A stretch of DNA of 64,000 nt from Blattabacterium sp. (Blaberus giganteus) (GTDB lineage Bacteria > Bacteroidota > Bacteroidia > Flavobacteriales > Blattabacteriaceae): NCBI RefSeq assembly GCF_000262715.1, contig NC_017924.1, positions 1 to 64,000 of the forward strand. The letters are read 5' to 3'. Of this stretch, positions 45,072 to 53,590 are shown piece after piece. Within the stretch, counting starts at the first letter, position 1; each line of letters opens with the position of its first letter. The translations under genes were made by a program, and so were the position numbers. A model generated the notes under the pieces. That model saw nothing but the letters and a program-made list of their open reading frames with translations, was not told the DNA's origin and ran no database searches.

Positions 45072-46058
45072 ATGAACGAAAAAATTGAACAAAAAAGAAG
45101 ATCTTTGCAACTTGTATTAGAAAAAATGGATAAAATGTATGGAAAGGGAACAGTTATGAAAATGGGAGATTCTAATACAGAAAATTTAGAAATCATTTCT
45201 TCTGGATCTTTAAGTTTAGACATTGCTTTAGGTATAAAAGGCTTTCCAAAAGGTCGTATTATTGAAATATTTGGACCAGAATCTTCTGGAAAAACAACTC
45301 TAGCCTTACATGCTATCACTCAATCTCAAAAAATAGGAGGGTTCGCCGGTTTTATCGATGCGGAGCATGCTTTTGATCGTGTTTATGCTCAAAAAATAGG
45401 TGTGAATATAAAAGAATTAATAATATCTCAACCAGACAATGGAGAACAGGCTCTAGAAATCGTGGATAATTTAATTAGATCTGGCGTTATTGATATGATA
45501 GTGGTTGATTCTGTAGCTGCTTTAACGCCTAAAAGTGAAATAGAAGGTGAAATGGGAGATTCTAAAATAGGATTGCAAGCAAGATTGATGTCTCAAGCTT
45601 TGAGAAAGCTAACTTCAAGTATAGGAAAATCTAAAAGTATATTGATATTTATTAATCAACTCAGAGAAAAAATAGGGGTTTATGGAAATCCAGAAGTAAC
45701 AACAGGAGGGAATGCTTTAAAATTTTATTCATCAATACGGTTAGATATCCGAAAAGGAAATCAAATCAAAAATGGAGAAAAGATATTAGGAAATAAAACA
45801 AGAGTCAAAGTTGTGAAAAATAAATTATCTCCTCCTTTTAGAACGGCTGAATTTGACATTATGTATGGTGAAGGAATTTCAAAAATTGGAGAAATTTTGG
45901 ATATAGGAGTGGATTTAGGAATTATTAAAAAGAATGCATCTTGGTTTAGTTATGGAGATATAAAATTAGGTCAAGGAAGAGATTCTGTAAAAGAGTTTTT
46001 GAAAGAAAAACAAAATATTATAAATGAAATACAAAAAAATATATATAAAAATATATGA
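45072..46058 (+). CDS. recA: Recombinase RecA
   Basis: RecA forms filaments on single-stranded DNA for homologous recombination and repair. The 328-residue protein has Walker A GPESSGKT (68-75), Walker B in [13 protein letters not shown] (141-153), and the INQLREKIG segment before loop L2. L2 reads [14 protein letters not shown] (200-213): compared with the usual KIGVMFGNPETTTGG it is one residue shorter, with a tyrosine replacing the Met-Phe pair. The acidic C-terminal tail is short. The frame is intact. The MBL gene start overlaps the recA stop by 4 bp. Confidence 0.95.
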   Translation: MNEKIEQKRRSLQLVLEKMDKMYGKGTVMKMGDSNTENLEIISSGSLSLDIALGIKGFPKGRIIEIFGPESSGKTTLALHAITQSQKIGGFAGFIDAEHAFDRVYAQKIGVNIKELIISQPDNGEQALEIVDNLIRSGVIDMIVVDSVAALTPKSEIEGEMGDSKIGLQARLMSQALRKLTSSIGKSKSILIFINQLREKIGVYGNPEVTTGGNALKFYSSIRLDIRKGNQIKNGEKILGNKTRVKVVKNKLSPPFRTAEFDIMYGEGISKIGEILDIGVDLGIIKKNASWFSYGDIKLGQGRDSVKEFLKEKQNIINEIQKNIYKNI

Positions 46059-46825
46059 AAATTACTTTTTTAGGAACTGGAACTTCTCAGGGAATTCCTG
46101 TTATTGGATCCAAACATCCAGTATGTTTATCTAAAAATTCAAAAGATAAAAGACTAAGAAGTTCAATTTTAATTGAAAAAGAGAAAAAAATTTTTTTGAT
46201 AGATTGTGGACCAGACTTTCGTTATCAAATGTTAAGAAGTAACCATGAAAAATTGAATGCGATTTTTATAACGCATGAACATCAAGATCATATAGGAGGA
46301 TTAGACGATATAAGGTCAATTAATTTGAATATGAATCAATCTATTCCTATTTATGGGTTGCGTAGAGTTATAGAAAATTTAAAAAAAAGATTTTTTTATA
46401 TTTTTTCAAAAAACAAAAAATCAAATATTTCTGTAATTACTGTTCATGAATTAGATGATTGTAAAAAATTTTTTTTTGTAGAAAATTCTAAAATTTTTCC
46501 TTTATCCATATGGCATGATTATCTTCCCATTTTAGGATTTCGTATAGAAAATTTTGCGTATATCACAGATGCCAGTCGTATTCCCATTCAAACAATACAA
46601 AAATTAAAAGGAATCAATATTTTAGTTTTAAATGTATTAAGAAAAGTTCCGAAAAACCCTTTTTCCATCATACTTGATGATACCTTAAATATCATTCGTG
46701 AAATATGCCCTCAAAAAACTTATTTGACACATATTAGTCATACATTTGGATTTCACGAAAAAATTGAACCACAGTTGCCTAAAAATGTTTATCTAGCTTA
46801 CGATAAGCTAATTCTGAATTTATAA
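46055..46825 (+). CDS. MBL-fold metallohydrolase (PhnP-like)
   Basis: The 256-residue metallo-beta-lactamase-fold protein has the metal-binding motif THEHQDH (H74, H76, D78, H79), preceded by [18 protein letters not shown] and followed by ITDAS and [14 protein letters not shown] (further ligands). This layout resembles PhnP/phosphoribosyl cyclic phosphodiesterase-like proteins common in Flavobacteriia; the natural substrate is not known. The start overlaps the recA stop by 4 bp (ATGA), suggesting coupled translation. Confidence 0.88.
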   Translation: MKITFLGTGTSQGIPVIGSKHPVCLSKNSKDKRLRSSILIEKEKKIFLIDCGPDFRYQMLRSNHEKLNAIFITHEHQDHIGGLDDIRSINLNMNQSIPIYGLRRVIENLKKRFFYIFSKNKKSNISVITVHELDDCKKFFFVENSKIFPLSIWHDYLPILGFRIENFAYITDASRIPIQTIQKLKGINILVLNVLRKVPKNPFSIILDDTLNIIREICPQKTYLTHISHTFGFHEKIEPQLPKNVYLAYDKLILNL

Positions 46826-46863
46826 ATGAGGAAATAACATGCAATGTTAAAAAATACAAGTAA

Positions 46864-49800
46864 ATGCAAAAAATATTAAAATATATCCTTTTTTCCACAA
46901 AAATTACTTCTTTTTTATTCTTATTATTGGCTTTATCTATGGCTATAGCTACTTTTATAGAAAAGAAATACTCTACAGATGTAGCGAAAATATTTGTTTA
47001 TGAGTCCACTTGGTTCGAAGGAATTATGTTATTTATCATAATAAATTTAATAGGGAATATATGGAAATATAAATTATGGAATTATAAAAAATTACCTTTG
47101 TTCTTTTTTCATTTATCATTTGTATTAATTTTTATTGGGGGAATTTTTTCTAGATATTTCAGTTTTGAAGGAACAATGTCGATTAGGGAGGGTGAAATAA
47201 ATGGAAAAATTATTTCTAGAACAAATTACATGAAGTTAAAAATAAGTAAAGGTTCCTACACTAGATTCTATCATGATCCTTACATACTTTCATCTTTTCA
47301 TTATGGATATCAAGGGGAATTTGATTTTCAAAAAAATCCTTTGAAAGTAAAAGTCATAGATTATATATCATGTGCAAAAATGATTTTATCAAAAGAAAAA
47401 CCAGAAGAAAAAATTATAAAAATAGTTTCAACCAATCAAAGAGGAAGAATAGATTATTTTATCAAGAATGGAGAGATAATAAATATAAATGGAATTTTAT
47501 TTTCTTTTAACAAAGAAATCCCTTTTGGGATCAAAATTTTTGAAAAGAATAATAAACTTTATATCAAGTCATCTTTTTCAGGTAAAAATATTAACATGGT
47601 AAATAGAAAAATAAATATTTTTTTTAAAAATACCAATCATGTTCTGAAAATAAGAAATTTATATCAAATAAAAATAAATAAAGATCATGAAATTATGCAA
47701 TGGGTTATCCCTGATGGAGTCGTGAAAGGAAAATTAAAATATATAAAATTATGTGATCATGAAAAAAATAATCAATTAAGTGCTATTACAACAAAAATAT
47801 CCTTTAGAAATCAATCTAAATTAGTAACCTTTTTAGGAGGAACAAATACAATAAATATGAGTCGTCCTTTATTCTTTAAGGATTATAAAATATCTATTGG
47901 ATATGGATCGATCTTTTGTAATCTTCCTTTTTTATTAAAATTGAAAAAATTCAAAGTAGAAAATTATCCTGGTTCTGAATTTCCATCTACTTTTATGAGT
48001 AATGTAACATTAATAGATAAAAATAATAGGAAAGATTATTTAATTTATATGAATAATGTTCTAAATTATAAAGGATTTAAATTTTTTCAATCTGGATACG
48101 ATCCAGATGGAAAAGGAACTCATTTTTCTGTTAATAATGACTATTACGGAATGTATTTCACCTATATAGGTTATATTTTAATGAGTATAGGAATGTTTTT
48201 TACTTTGTTTTGGAAAGGAACTAGATTTAGTTTTCTTAAAAAAAAACTAAAATATTTAGCTTCTAAAAGCTATTCAATATTATTTTTTATAGTATTCTTT
48301 TTTTTGTTCATGATACATAATTCTGTGTCTGCTCAAATGCACGAATTCAAAAAAATTCCTTTAGAAAATGTTTTTGATGCTGTTCATATTCCCAAAAAAC
48401 ATGGTGAAAATTTCGGTCGTTTGTTAGTTCAAGATCAAAAAGGGAGAATTAAACCTATTAATACAATTGCTATTGAATTACTTAGTAAAATACATAAAAA
48501 AAATCATGTAGGAGGATTAAATGCTAACCAATGGTTCATATCTATACATCAAGATAATATTTTTTGGACAAAGATTCCTTTTATTAAAGTTGATAAAAAA
48601 GGAGGACATAAACTTTTAAAAAAAGTGAAAGCAAATAGACAATTTTATGTTTCTCTTATAGATTTATATTTTATTGATTCAATAACTTCGAAACTTAAAT
48701 TTCTTTTACAAGAAGATTATCAACTAGCTTTTTCTAAAAGTCCGGTTCAAAGAAATGAATATGATAAAGCGGTACTTAATCTTAGTGAACGTGTAGGAAT
48801 CATGCATGAAATTTTTCAAGGGAAATACACACGTATTTTTCCTATTCCTCATGATATCAATCATACTTGGTCTAGTTGGATTAGATCCGATTCAAACAAA
48901 TTGAATCCTTTAGGGTTATCCATGTTTAATAGTTATCTTAAAGCTTTATTATTTTCTCAAAACGAAAAAAATTGGAACATTGCAGATAATGAAATTCAAA
49001 AAATACGATTATATCAACTAAAGCATGCCAAATCTATTTTACCTTCAGAAAATAAAATATCTGTAGAAATCATTTATAATAAATTAAATATATTTTATGT
49101 ATTATCTTTTCTATACGCTTTATTTGGAACAATTATTATTATAAATTCTTTTTTTACAATTTTTTTAGAAACAAAAAACGTGTTTTTTATTTATAAAACA
49201 CTCATTTTCATTTTATTTATTCTATTTATTTTAAATTTTTTAGGGTTAGTTTCTAGATGGTATATTTCTGGACACGCTCCATGGGCAAATGGATATGAAT
49301 CTGCAATTTTTATTAGTTGGGGTTTAATTGGGATCGGCTTCTTATTTTATAAAAATCAATTTGTTTCAGGAATCACATCTTTAGTTTCATCTATTTTATT
49401 AATGATAGCGCATGGAAGCGCAATGGATCCAGAAATCACCAATTTGGTTCCTGTTTTAAAATCTCATTGGTTAATTATACATGTAGCAACGATAACATCA
49501 AGTTATGGTTTTTTCTTAACAGGATCATTTTTAGGATTTTTAGTATTGATTCTTTTTACATTAAAAATGTGTTTTCGTAATTATAGTGAAAGAATTCATG
49601 TTCATATTGAAAAATTAACTATTATTAATGAAATATGTTTGACTATAGGACTTTTTTTATTAACTATAGGAACTTTTTTAGGTTCTGTTTGGGCCAATAA
49701 TAGTTGGGGGCGTTATTGGAGTTGGGATCCTAAGGAAACCTGGGCTCTAATTAGCATAATGATTTATGCTTTTGTATTACATATTCGCTTAGTTCCATAT

Positions 49801-50025
49801 TTAAGAAGCATATTTACTTTTAATTTTTACAGTATATTATCAATTAGTTCTATTTTAATGACTTATTTTGGAGTAAATTACTATTTATCAGGATTGCATT
49901 CTTATGCAAAAGGAGATCCTGTTTCTATTCCTTGTTGGATATATTATAGTTTATTAATTTTGTTAATTATCGCTATTTTAGCTTATTACTCATTCAAATT
50001 TCATAAAAAAAATATAATAAAATAA
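46864..50025 (+). CDS. ccsBA: Fused cytochrome c biogenesis protein (ResB/Ccs1 + CcsA, system II)
   Basis: The CcsBA fusion carries heme to the periplasm and ligates it to apocytochrome c. The 1053-residue protein has an N-terminal ResB-like part with membrane segments near 15-35, 55-75 and 80-100 and a large periplasmic domain. A central GRLLVQDQKGRIKPINTIA segment follows, then a C-terminal multi-helix CcsA part. The tryptophan-rich heme-binding WWD motif is WANNSWGRYWSWDPKETW (943-960). It is full length with no frameshift, supporting aerobic respiration with c-type cytochromes. It is followed 10 bp later by plsC. Confidence 0.93.
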   Translation: MQKILKYILFSTKITSFLFLLLALSMAIATFIEKKYSTDVAKIFVYESTWFEGIMLFIIINLIGNIWKYKLWNYKKLPLFFFHLSFVLIFIGGIFSRYFSFEGTMSIREGEINGKIISRTNYMKLKISKGSYTRFYHDPYILSSFHYGYQGEFDFQKNPLKVKVIDYISCAKMILSKEKPEEKIIKIVSTNQRGRIDYFIKNGEIININGILFSFNKEIPFGIKIFEKNNKLYIKSSFSGKNINMVNRKINIFFKNTNHVLKIRNLYQIKINKDHEIMQWVIPDGVVKGKLKYIKLCDHEKNNQLSAITTKISFRNQSKLVTFLGGTNTINMSRPLFFKDYKISIGYGSIFCNLPFLLKLKKFKVENYPGSEFPSTFMSNVTLIDKNNRKDYLIYMNNVLNYKGFKFFQSGYDPDGKGTHFSVNNDYYGMYFTYIGYILMSIGMFFTLFWKGTRFSFLKKKLKYLASKSYSILFFIVFFFLFMIHNSVSAQMHEFKKIPLENVFDAVHIPKKHGENFGRLLVQDQKGRIKPINTIAIELLSKIHKKNHVGGLNANQWFISIHQDNIFWTKIPFIKVDKKGGHKLLKKVKANRQFYVSLIDLYFIDSITSKLKFLLQEDYQLAFSKSPVQRNEYDKAVLNLSERVGIMHEIFQGKYTRIFPIPHDINHTWSSWIRSDSNKLNPLGLSMFNSYLKALLFSQNEKNWNIADNEIQKIRLYQLKHAKSILPSENKISVEIIYNKLNIFYVLSFLYALFGTIIIINSFFTIFLETKNVFFIYKTLIFILFILFILNFLGLVSRWYISGHAPWANGYESAIFISWGLIGIGFLFYKNQFVSGITSLVSSILLMIAHGSAMDPEITNLVPVLKSHWLIIHVATITSSYGFFLTGSFLGFLVLILFTLKMCFRNYSERIHVHIEKLTIINEICLTIGLFLLTIGTFLGSVWANNSWGRYWSWDPKETWALISIMIYAFVLHIRLVPYLRSIFTFNFYSILSISSILMTYFGVNYYLSGLHSYAKGDPVSIPCWIYYSLLILLIIAILAYYSFKFHKKNIIK

Positions 50026-50035
50026 ATTGTAAACA

Positions 50036-50836
50036 GTGAGTTTTCATTCGTATTTTTTGAAAAAATATATGAAAAAAAAAGAAAGTACTCTATTTAGAGA
50101 TGCATTTGGAAATTTGCATTTTATAAAACGTTTTTTAATTTTTACTTTTGGATGCTTTTCTTATAATCGTTATAATGGATTCAATCAGTTGCATTTAGAA
50201 GGAACTGAATATATAAAAGATTTGCCAGATAAAAAAGTTCTTTTTGTATCTAATCACCAAACTTATTTTGCAGATGTTTTTGCTATGTTTCATGTATTTT
50301 GCAGCGTAAAAAATGGTTTTATCAATAGCATTAAAAATCCTATTTATCTTTTAAATCCTAAAGTCAATTTATATTATGTGGCAGCTCAAGAAACTATGAA
50401 TCAAGGATTTTTAACTAAATTATTTACTTATTCAGGAGGAATAACTGTAAAAAGACCTTGGATAGAAAGAAATAAACAAATTAATCGTTCCGTATATCTA
50501 TCTGATATAACTCGTATGGGAATAGCTATTAATGATGGTTGGTTAATTACTTTTCCACAAGGAACTACTCAAGCTTTTGCTCCTGGACGAAGAGGTATTG
50601 TTCATGTAATCAGGAAATACAATCCTATTGTTGTTCCCATTGTTATAGATGGATTTCAAAAAGCTTATGATAAAAAAGGAATTCGGATTAAAAAAAAGGG
50701 AATTTTGCAAAAAATGAAATTTAAAGAACCTATTAAATTAGATTTAAAAAAAGATACGACAGATTCTATCATGGAAAAAATAATGGACGCTATAGAACAG
50801 TCTTCTAAATATAGATATAGAAAGGATAATTTATAA
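50036..50836 (+). CDS. plsC: 1-acyl-sn-glycerol-3-phosphate acyltransferase-like protein
   Basis: This PlsC-family enzyme makes phosphatidic acid. The 266 residues include motif I SNHQTYFAD (H74, D80; spacing H-x5-D instead of the classical H-x4-D) and motif III FPQGTTQAFAPGRRG (173-187; classical FPEGTR). Motif IV is PIVVPIVIDGF. These deviations may be normal for the Bacteroidota branch. The start is GTG at 50036; an ATG at 50069 would give a protein 11 residues shorter. It lies between ccsBA and alaS. Confidence 0.83.
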   Translation: MSFHSYFLKKYMKKKESTLFRDAFGNLHFIKRFLIFTFGCFSYNRYNGFNQLHLEGTEYIKDLPDKKVLFVSNHQTYFADVFAMFHVFCSVKNGFINSIKNPIYLLNPKVNLYYVAAQETMNQGFLTKLFTYSGGITVKRPWIERNKQINRSVYLSDITRMGIAINDGWLITFPQGTTQAFAPGRRGIVHVIRKYNPIVVPIVIDGFQKAYDKKGIRIKKKGILQKMKFKEPIKLDLKKDTTDSIMEKIMDAIEQSSKYRYRKDNL

Positions 50837-50850
50837 AATCTGTAAAAATA

Positions 50851-53538
50851 ATGAAATATAAATTGATAAAGAACACTTTTCTCAGTTTTTTTCAAAAAAA
50901 AAAACATAAAATCATTCCTTCCTTTCCTATTTACTTGAAAAATGACCCCTCTCTTCTTTTTATTAATGCCGGAATGAATCCTTTTAAAGACTATTTTTTA
51001 GGACATATAAAACCTGAATATACAAGAATAGCGAATATTCAAAAATGTCTTAGAATTACTGGTAAACACAATGATTTAAAAAATGTAGGGTATGACAATT
51101 ATCATCATACCATGTTCGAAATGTTAGGAAATTGGTCTTTTGGTGATTATTCTAGAAAAGAGACTATAGAATGGGCTTGGGAATTATTAATTGAAGTATA
51201 TAATATTCCAAACAAAAATATTTATGTATCTGTTTTTATTGGAGATAAAAAAGATGAATTGTCTATGGACAAAGAAACATTGAAATATTGGAAAACTTTA
51301 ATTAACAAAAATAATATTCTTTTTTTTGGAAAAAAAGAAAATTTTTGGGAAATGGGATTAACAGGGCCTTGTGGTCCTTGTTCAGAAATTCATATAGATT
51401 TACGAAACGATAAAGAAAAAAAGGTTTTACCCGGAAGATATCTTATTAATAGAAATCATCCTGAAGTCATAGAAATTTGGAATCTTGTTTTTATAGAATT
51501 TATACGTAAAACAGATGGAACCTTGAAAAAGCTTTCTACAAAACATATAGATACAGGAATGGGATTGGAGAGATTATGTATGATTTTACAAGGAAAAATT
51601 TCTAGTTATGAAACTGATATTTTTTATCCTATTATTCAAGATTTAGAAGATGATTTGGGAAATATTTATAATAGAGAAGATTTTCATCAAAAAGTGTCTA
51701 TACAAATTATAGCAGATCATTTAAGGGCTATTGTTTTTTCTATATCGGATGGAAAATTACCGTCAAATAACGGCGCTGGTTATGTTATAAGAAAAATACT
51801 TAGAAGAGCTATTATTTTTGCTAACCGTTTTTTATATAAAAAAGAACCTTTTATTCATAAATTTGTAGATTCTTTAGTAAGAGAAATGAAAAATTCTTTT
51901 CCAGAATTGTTGAAAAAAAAAACATACATACAAGATATTATTAAAGAAGAGGAATTATCATTTTTCAATGTTATTGAAAAAGGAAACAAAAAAATTCAAC
52001 ATATCATTACTAAACATAAAGAAAAAAATGAAAAAATTGTTGGTGGAGAGACAATTTTTCAATTATACGATACTTATGGATTTCCCATTCAATTATCTAA
52101 AATATTAGTTGAAAAAAATAACCTGTTTATTGATGAAAAATCATTTCAAAAAAAATTATTAGAACAACAAGATAGATCAAAAAAAGAAAAAAATTCAATT
52201 CTAAAAAAAGATTGGATAAATGTTCATAATAATAATAATTTTGATAACAATCAAAATTTTATAGGATATGATTTTACAGAATGTGATATTTTTATATTGA
52301 AATACAGAGAAATAGAAAATAAATTCAATAAAATACATTACTATGAATTAGTTTTTTCTAAAACTCCTTTTTATCCTGAAGGAGGAGGACAGTTGGGTGA
52401 TACGGGGATCATAGAAAATGAAATTGATAAAATTGATGTTTTTAATACTAAAAGAGAAAATTATATTATTATACATTGTGTAAGAAAATTACCTTTAAAT
52501 ATTTTTTCTTCTTTTAAGGCTATAGTAAATAAAGATAGAAGATCTAAAATAGAAAAAAACCATACATCCACACATTTATTACATTTTGTTTTGAAAAAAG
52601 TTTTAGGAGATCATATTCAACAAAAAGGATCTTATGTAGGAGACAATTATCTAAGGTTTGATTTCTCTCATTATAAAAAAATAACGATTCAAGAATTGCA
52701 TCATATAGAAAACTTAGTTCAAGAACTAATTTTTTCTGATCTTGTATTAAAAGTAAAAACATTTAATTCTTTACAAGAAGCTAGAAAAAATTATTCTTTT
52801 AGTGAAATATTTGAAGAAAAATATAAGAAAGAAGTTAGAGTTGTTATTTTTGGAAAATCTTCCGAATTATGCATTGGAACTCATGTTAAACGAACTGGAT
52901 TAATTCAAATTTTTGAGATATTATCAGAATATTCCGTATCGCATGGAATACGAAGAATTAAAGCTATCACTTCAAAAGAAGCAGTTCAACATTTGAAATC
53001 TATTCGTGATCAATATCAATCTTTAAAAAAGATGATAAAATATCCAGAATCTCCCATAAAAAGTTTTTTAACTTTACAAAAGAGTAATGAAAAATTTAAA
53101 AAAGAAATATCGAAAGTTCATTTACAAATTATAAAAATATTAAAAAAAGAATATTATTTGAAGGCTGTAGAATTATCTCCTATAAAAATAAAATATATAT
53201 GTGAAATTGATCCTGATCAAGAAAAAGAAATAAATATTATGAAAAAAATAGTCTTAGATTTAAGATATGAAATTCATAATTTATTTATGATTATAGGATT
53301 TGTGACAAATGAAAAAGCAGTTATTTTTATATCTATTTCCGATTCTGTTATTAAAAATAATAATATTTATGCTCATAAAATAATATGTAAAATGGCTCCT
53401 CATATAGGGGGGAAATACTGGGGAAACTCTTTTTTTTCTACAGCTATGGGACCTAATAAAAATGGATTGAATTTAGTTTTAAAAGATGCTATAGCATATC
53501 AAAATCATTTTAAAAAAATAAACAATGAGATCAAATAA
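50851..53538 (+). CDS. alaS: Alanyl-tRNA synthetase
   Basis: AlaRS charges tRNA-Ala and edits misacylated Ser and Gly. The 895-residue protein has the class II catalytic core (about 1-250: FINAGMNPFKDYFLG, GLTGPCGPCSEIH) and the tRNA-recognition domain. The editing domain carries zinc ligands HTSTH (571-575) and CIGTH (674-678). The C-terminal oligomerisation domain ends in GGKYWGNSFFSTAMG. All key motifs are present and the length is normal. sucA follows. Confidence 0.96.
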   Translation: MKYKLIKNTFLSFFQKKKHKIIPSFPIYLKNDPSLLFINAGMNPFKDYFLGHIKPEYTRIANIQKCLRITGKHNDLKNVGYDNYHHTMFEMLGNWSFGDYSRKETIEWAWELLIEVYNIPNKNIYVSVFIGDKKDELSMDKETLKYWKTLINKNNILFFGKKENFWEMGLTGPCGPCSEIHIDLRNDKEKKVLPGRYLINRNHPEVIEIWNLVFIEFIRKTDGTLKKLSTKHIDTGMGLERLCMILQGKISSYETDIFYPIIQDLEDDLGNIYNREDFHQKVSIQIIADHLRAIVFSISDGKLPSNNGAGYVIRKILRRAIIFANRFLYKKEPFIHKFVDSLVREMKNSFPELLKKKTYIQDIIKEEELSFFNVIEKGNKKIQHIITKHKEKNEKIVGGETIFQLYDTYGFPIQLSKILVEKNNLFIDEKSFQKKLLEQQDRSKKEKNSILKKDWINVHNNNNFDNNQNFIGYDFTECDIFILKYREIENKFNKIHYYELVFSKTPFYPEGGGQLGDTGIIENEIDKIDVFNTKRENYIIIHCVRKLPLNIFSSFKAIVNKDRRSKIEKNHTSTHLLHFVLKKVLGDHIQQKGSYVGDNYLRFDFSHYKKITIQELHHIENLVQELIFSDLVLKVKTFNSLQEARKNYSFSEIFEEKYKKEVRVVIFGKSSELCIGTHVKRTGLIQIFEILSEYSVSHGIRRIKAITSKEAVQHLKSIRDQYQSLKKMIKYPESPIKSFLTLQKSNEKFKKEISKVHLQIIKILKKEYYLKAVELSPIKIKYICEIDPDQEKEINIMKKIVLDLRYEIHNLFMIIGFVTNEKAVIFISISDSVIKNNNIYAHKIICKMAPHIGGKYWGNSFFSTAMGPNKNGLNLVLKDAIAYQNHFKKINNEIK

Positions 53539-53540
53539 AC

Positions 53541-53570
53541 TTTGATAGATATTTAAAATGTTTAAATTTG
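53541..53570 (+). promoter_or_regulatory. sucA promoter (-33 TTTG, -7 TAAATTTG)
   Basis: TTTG (53541-53544) is followed after 18 nt by TAAATTTG (53563-53570), an almost ideal Bacteroidota promoter. Its predicted start near 53577 lies downstream of the first in-frame ATG (53558) and 14 nt before ATG 53591, supporting the latter as the sucA start. Confidence 0.6.
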
Positions 53571-53590
53571 AAGTAAAAAACAATATATGT

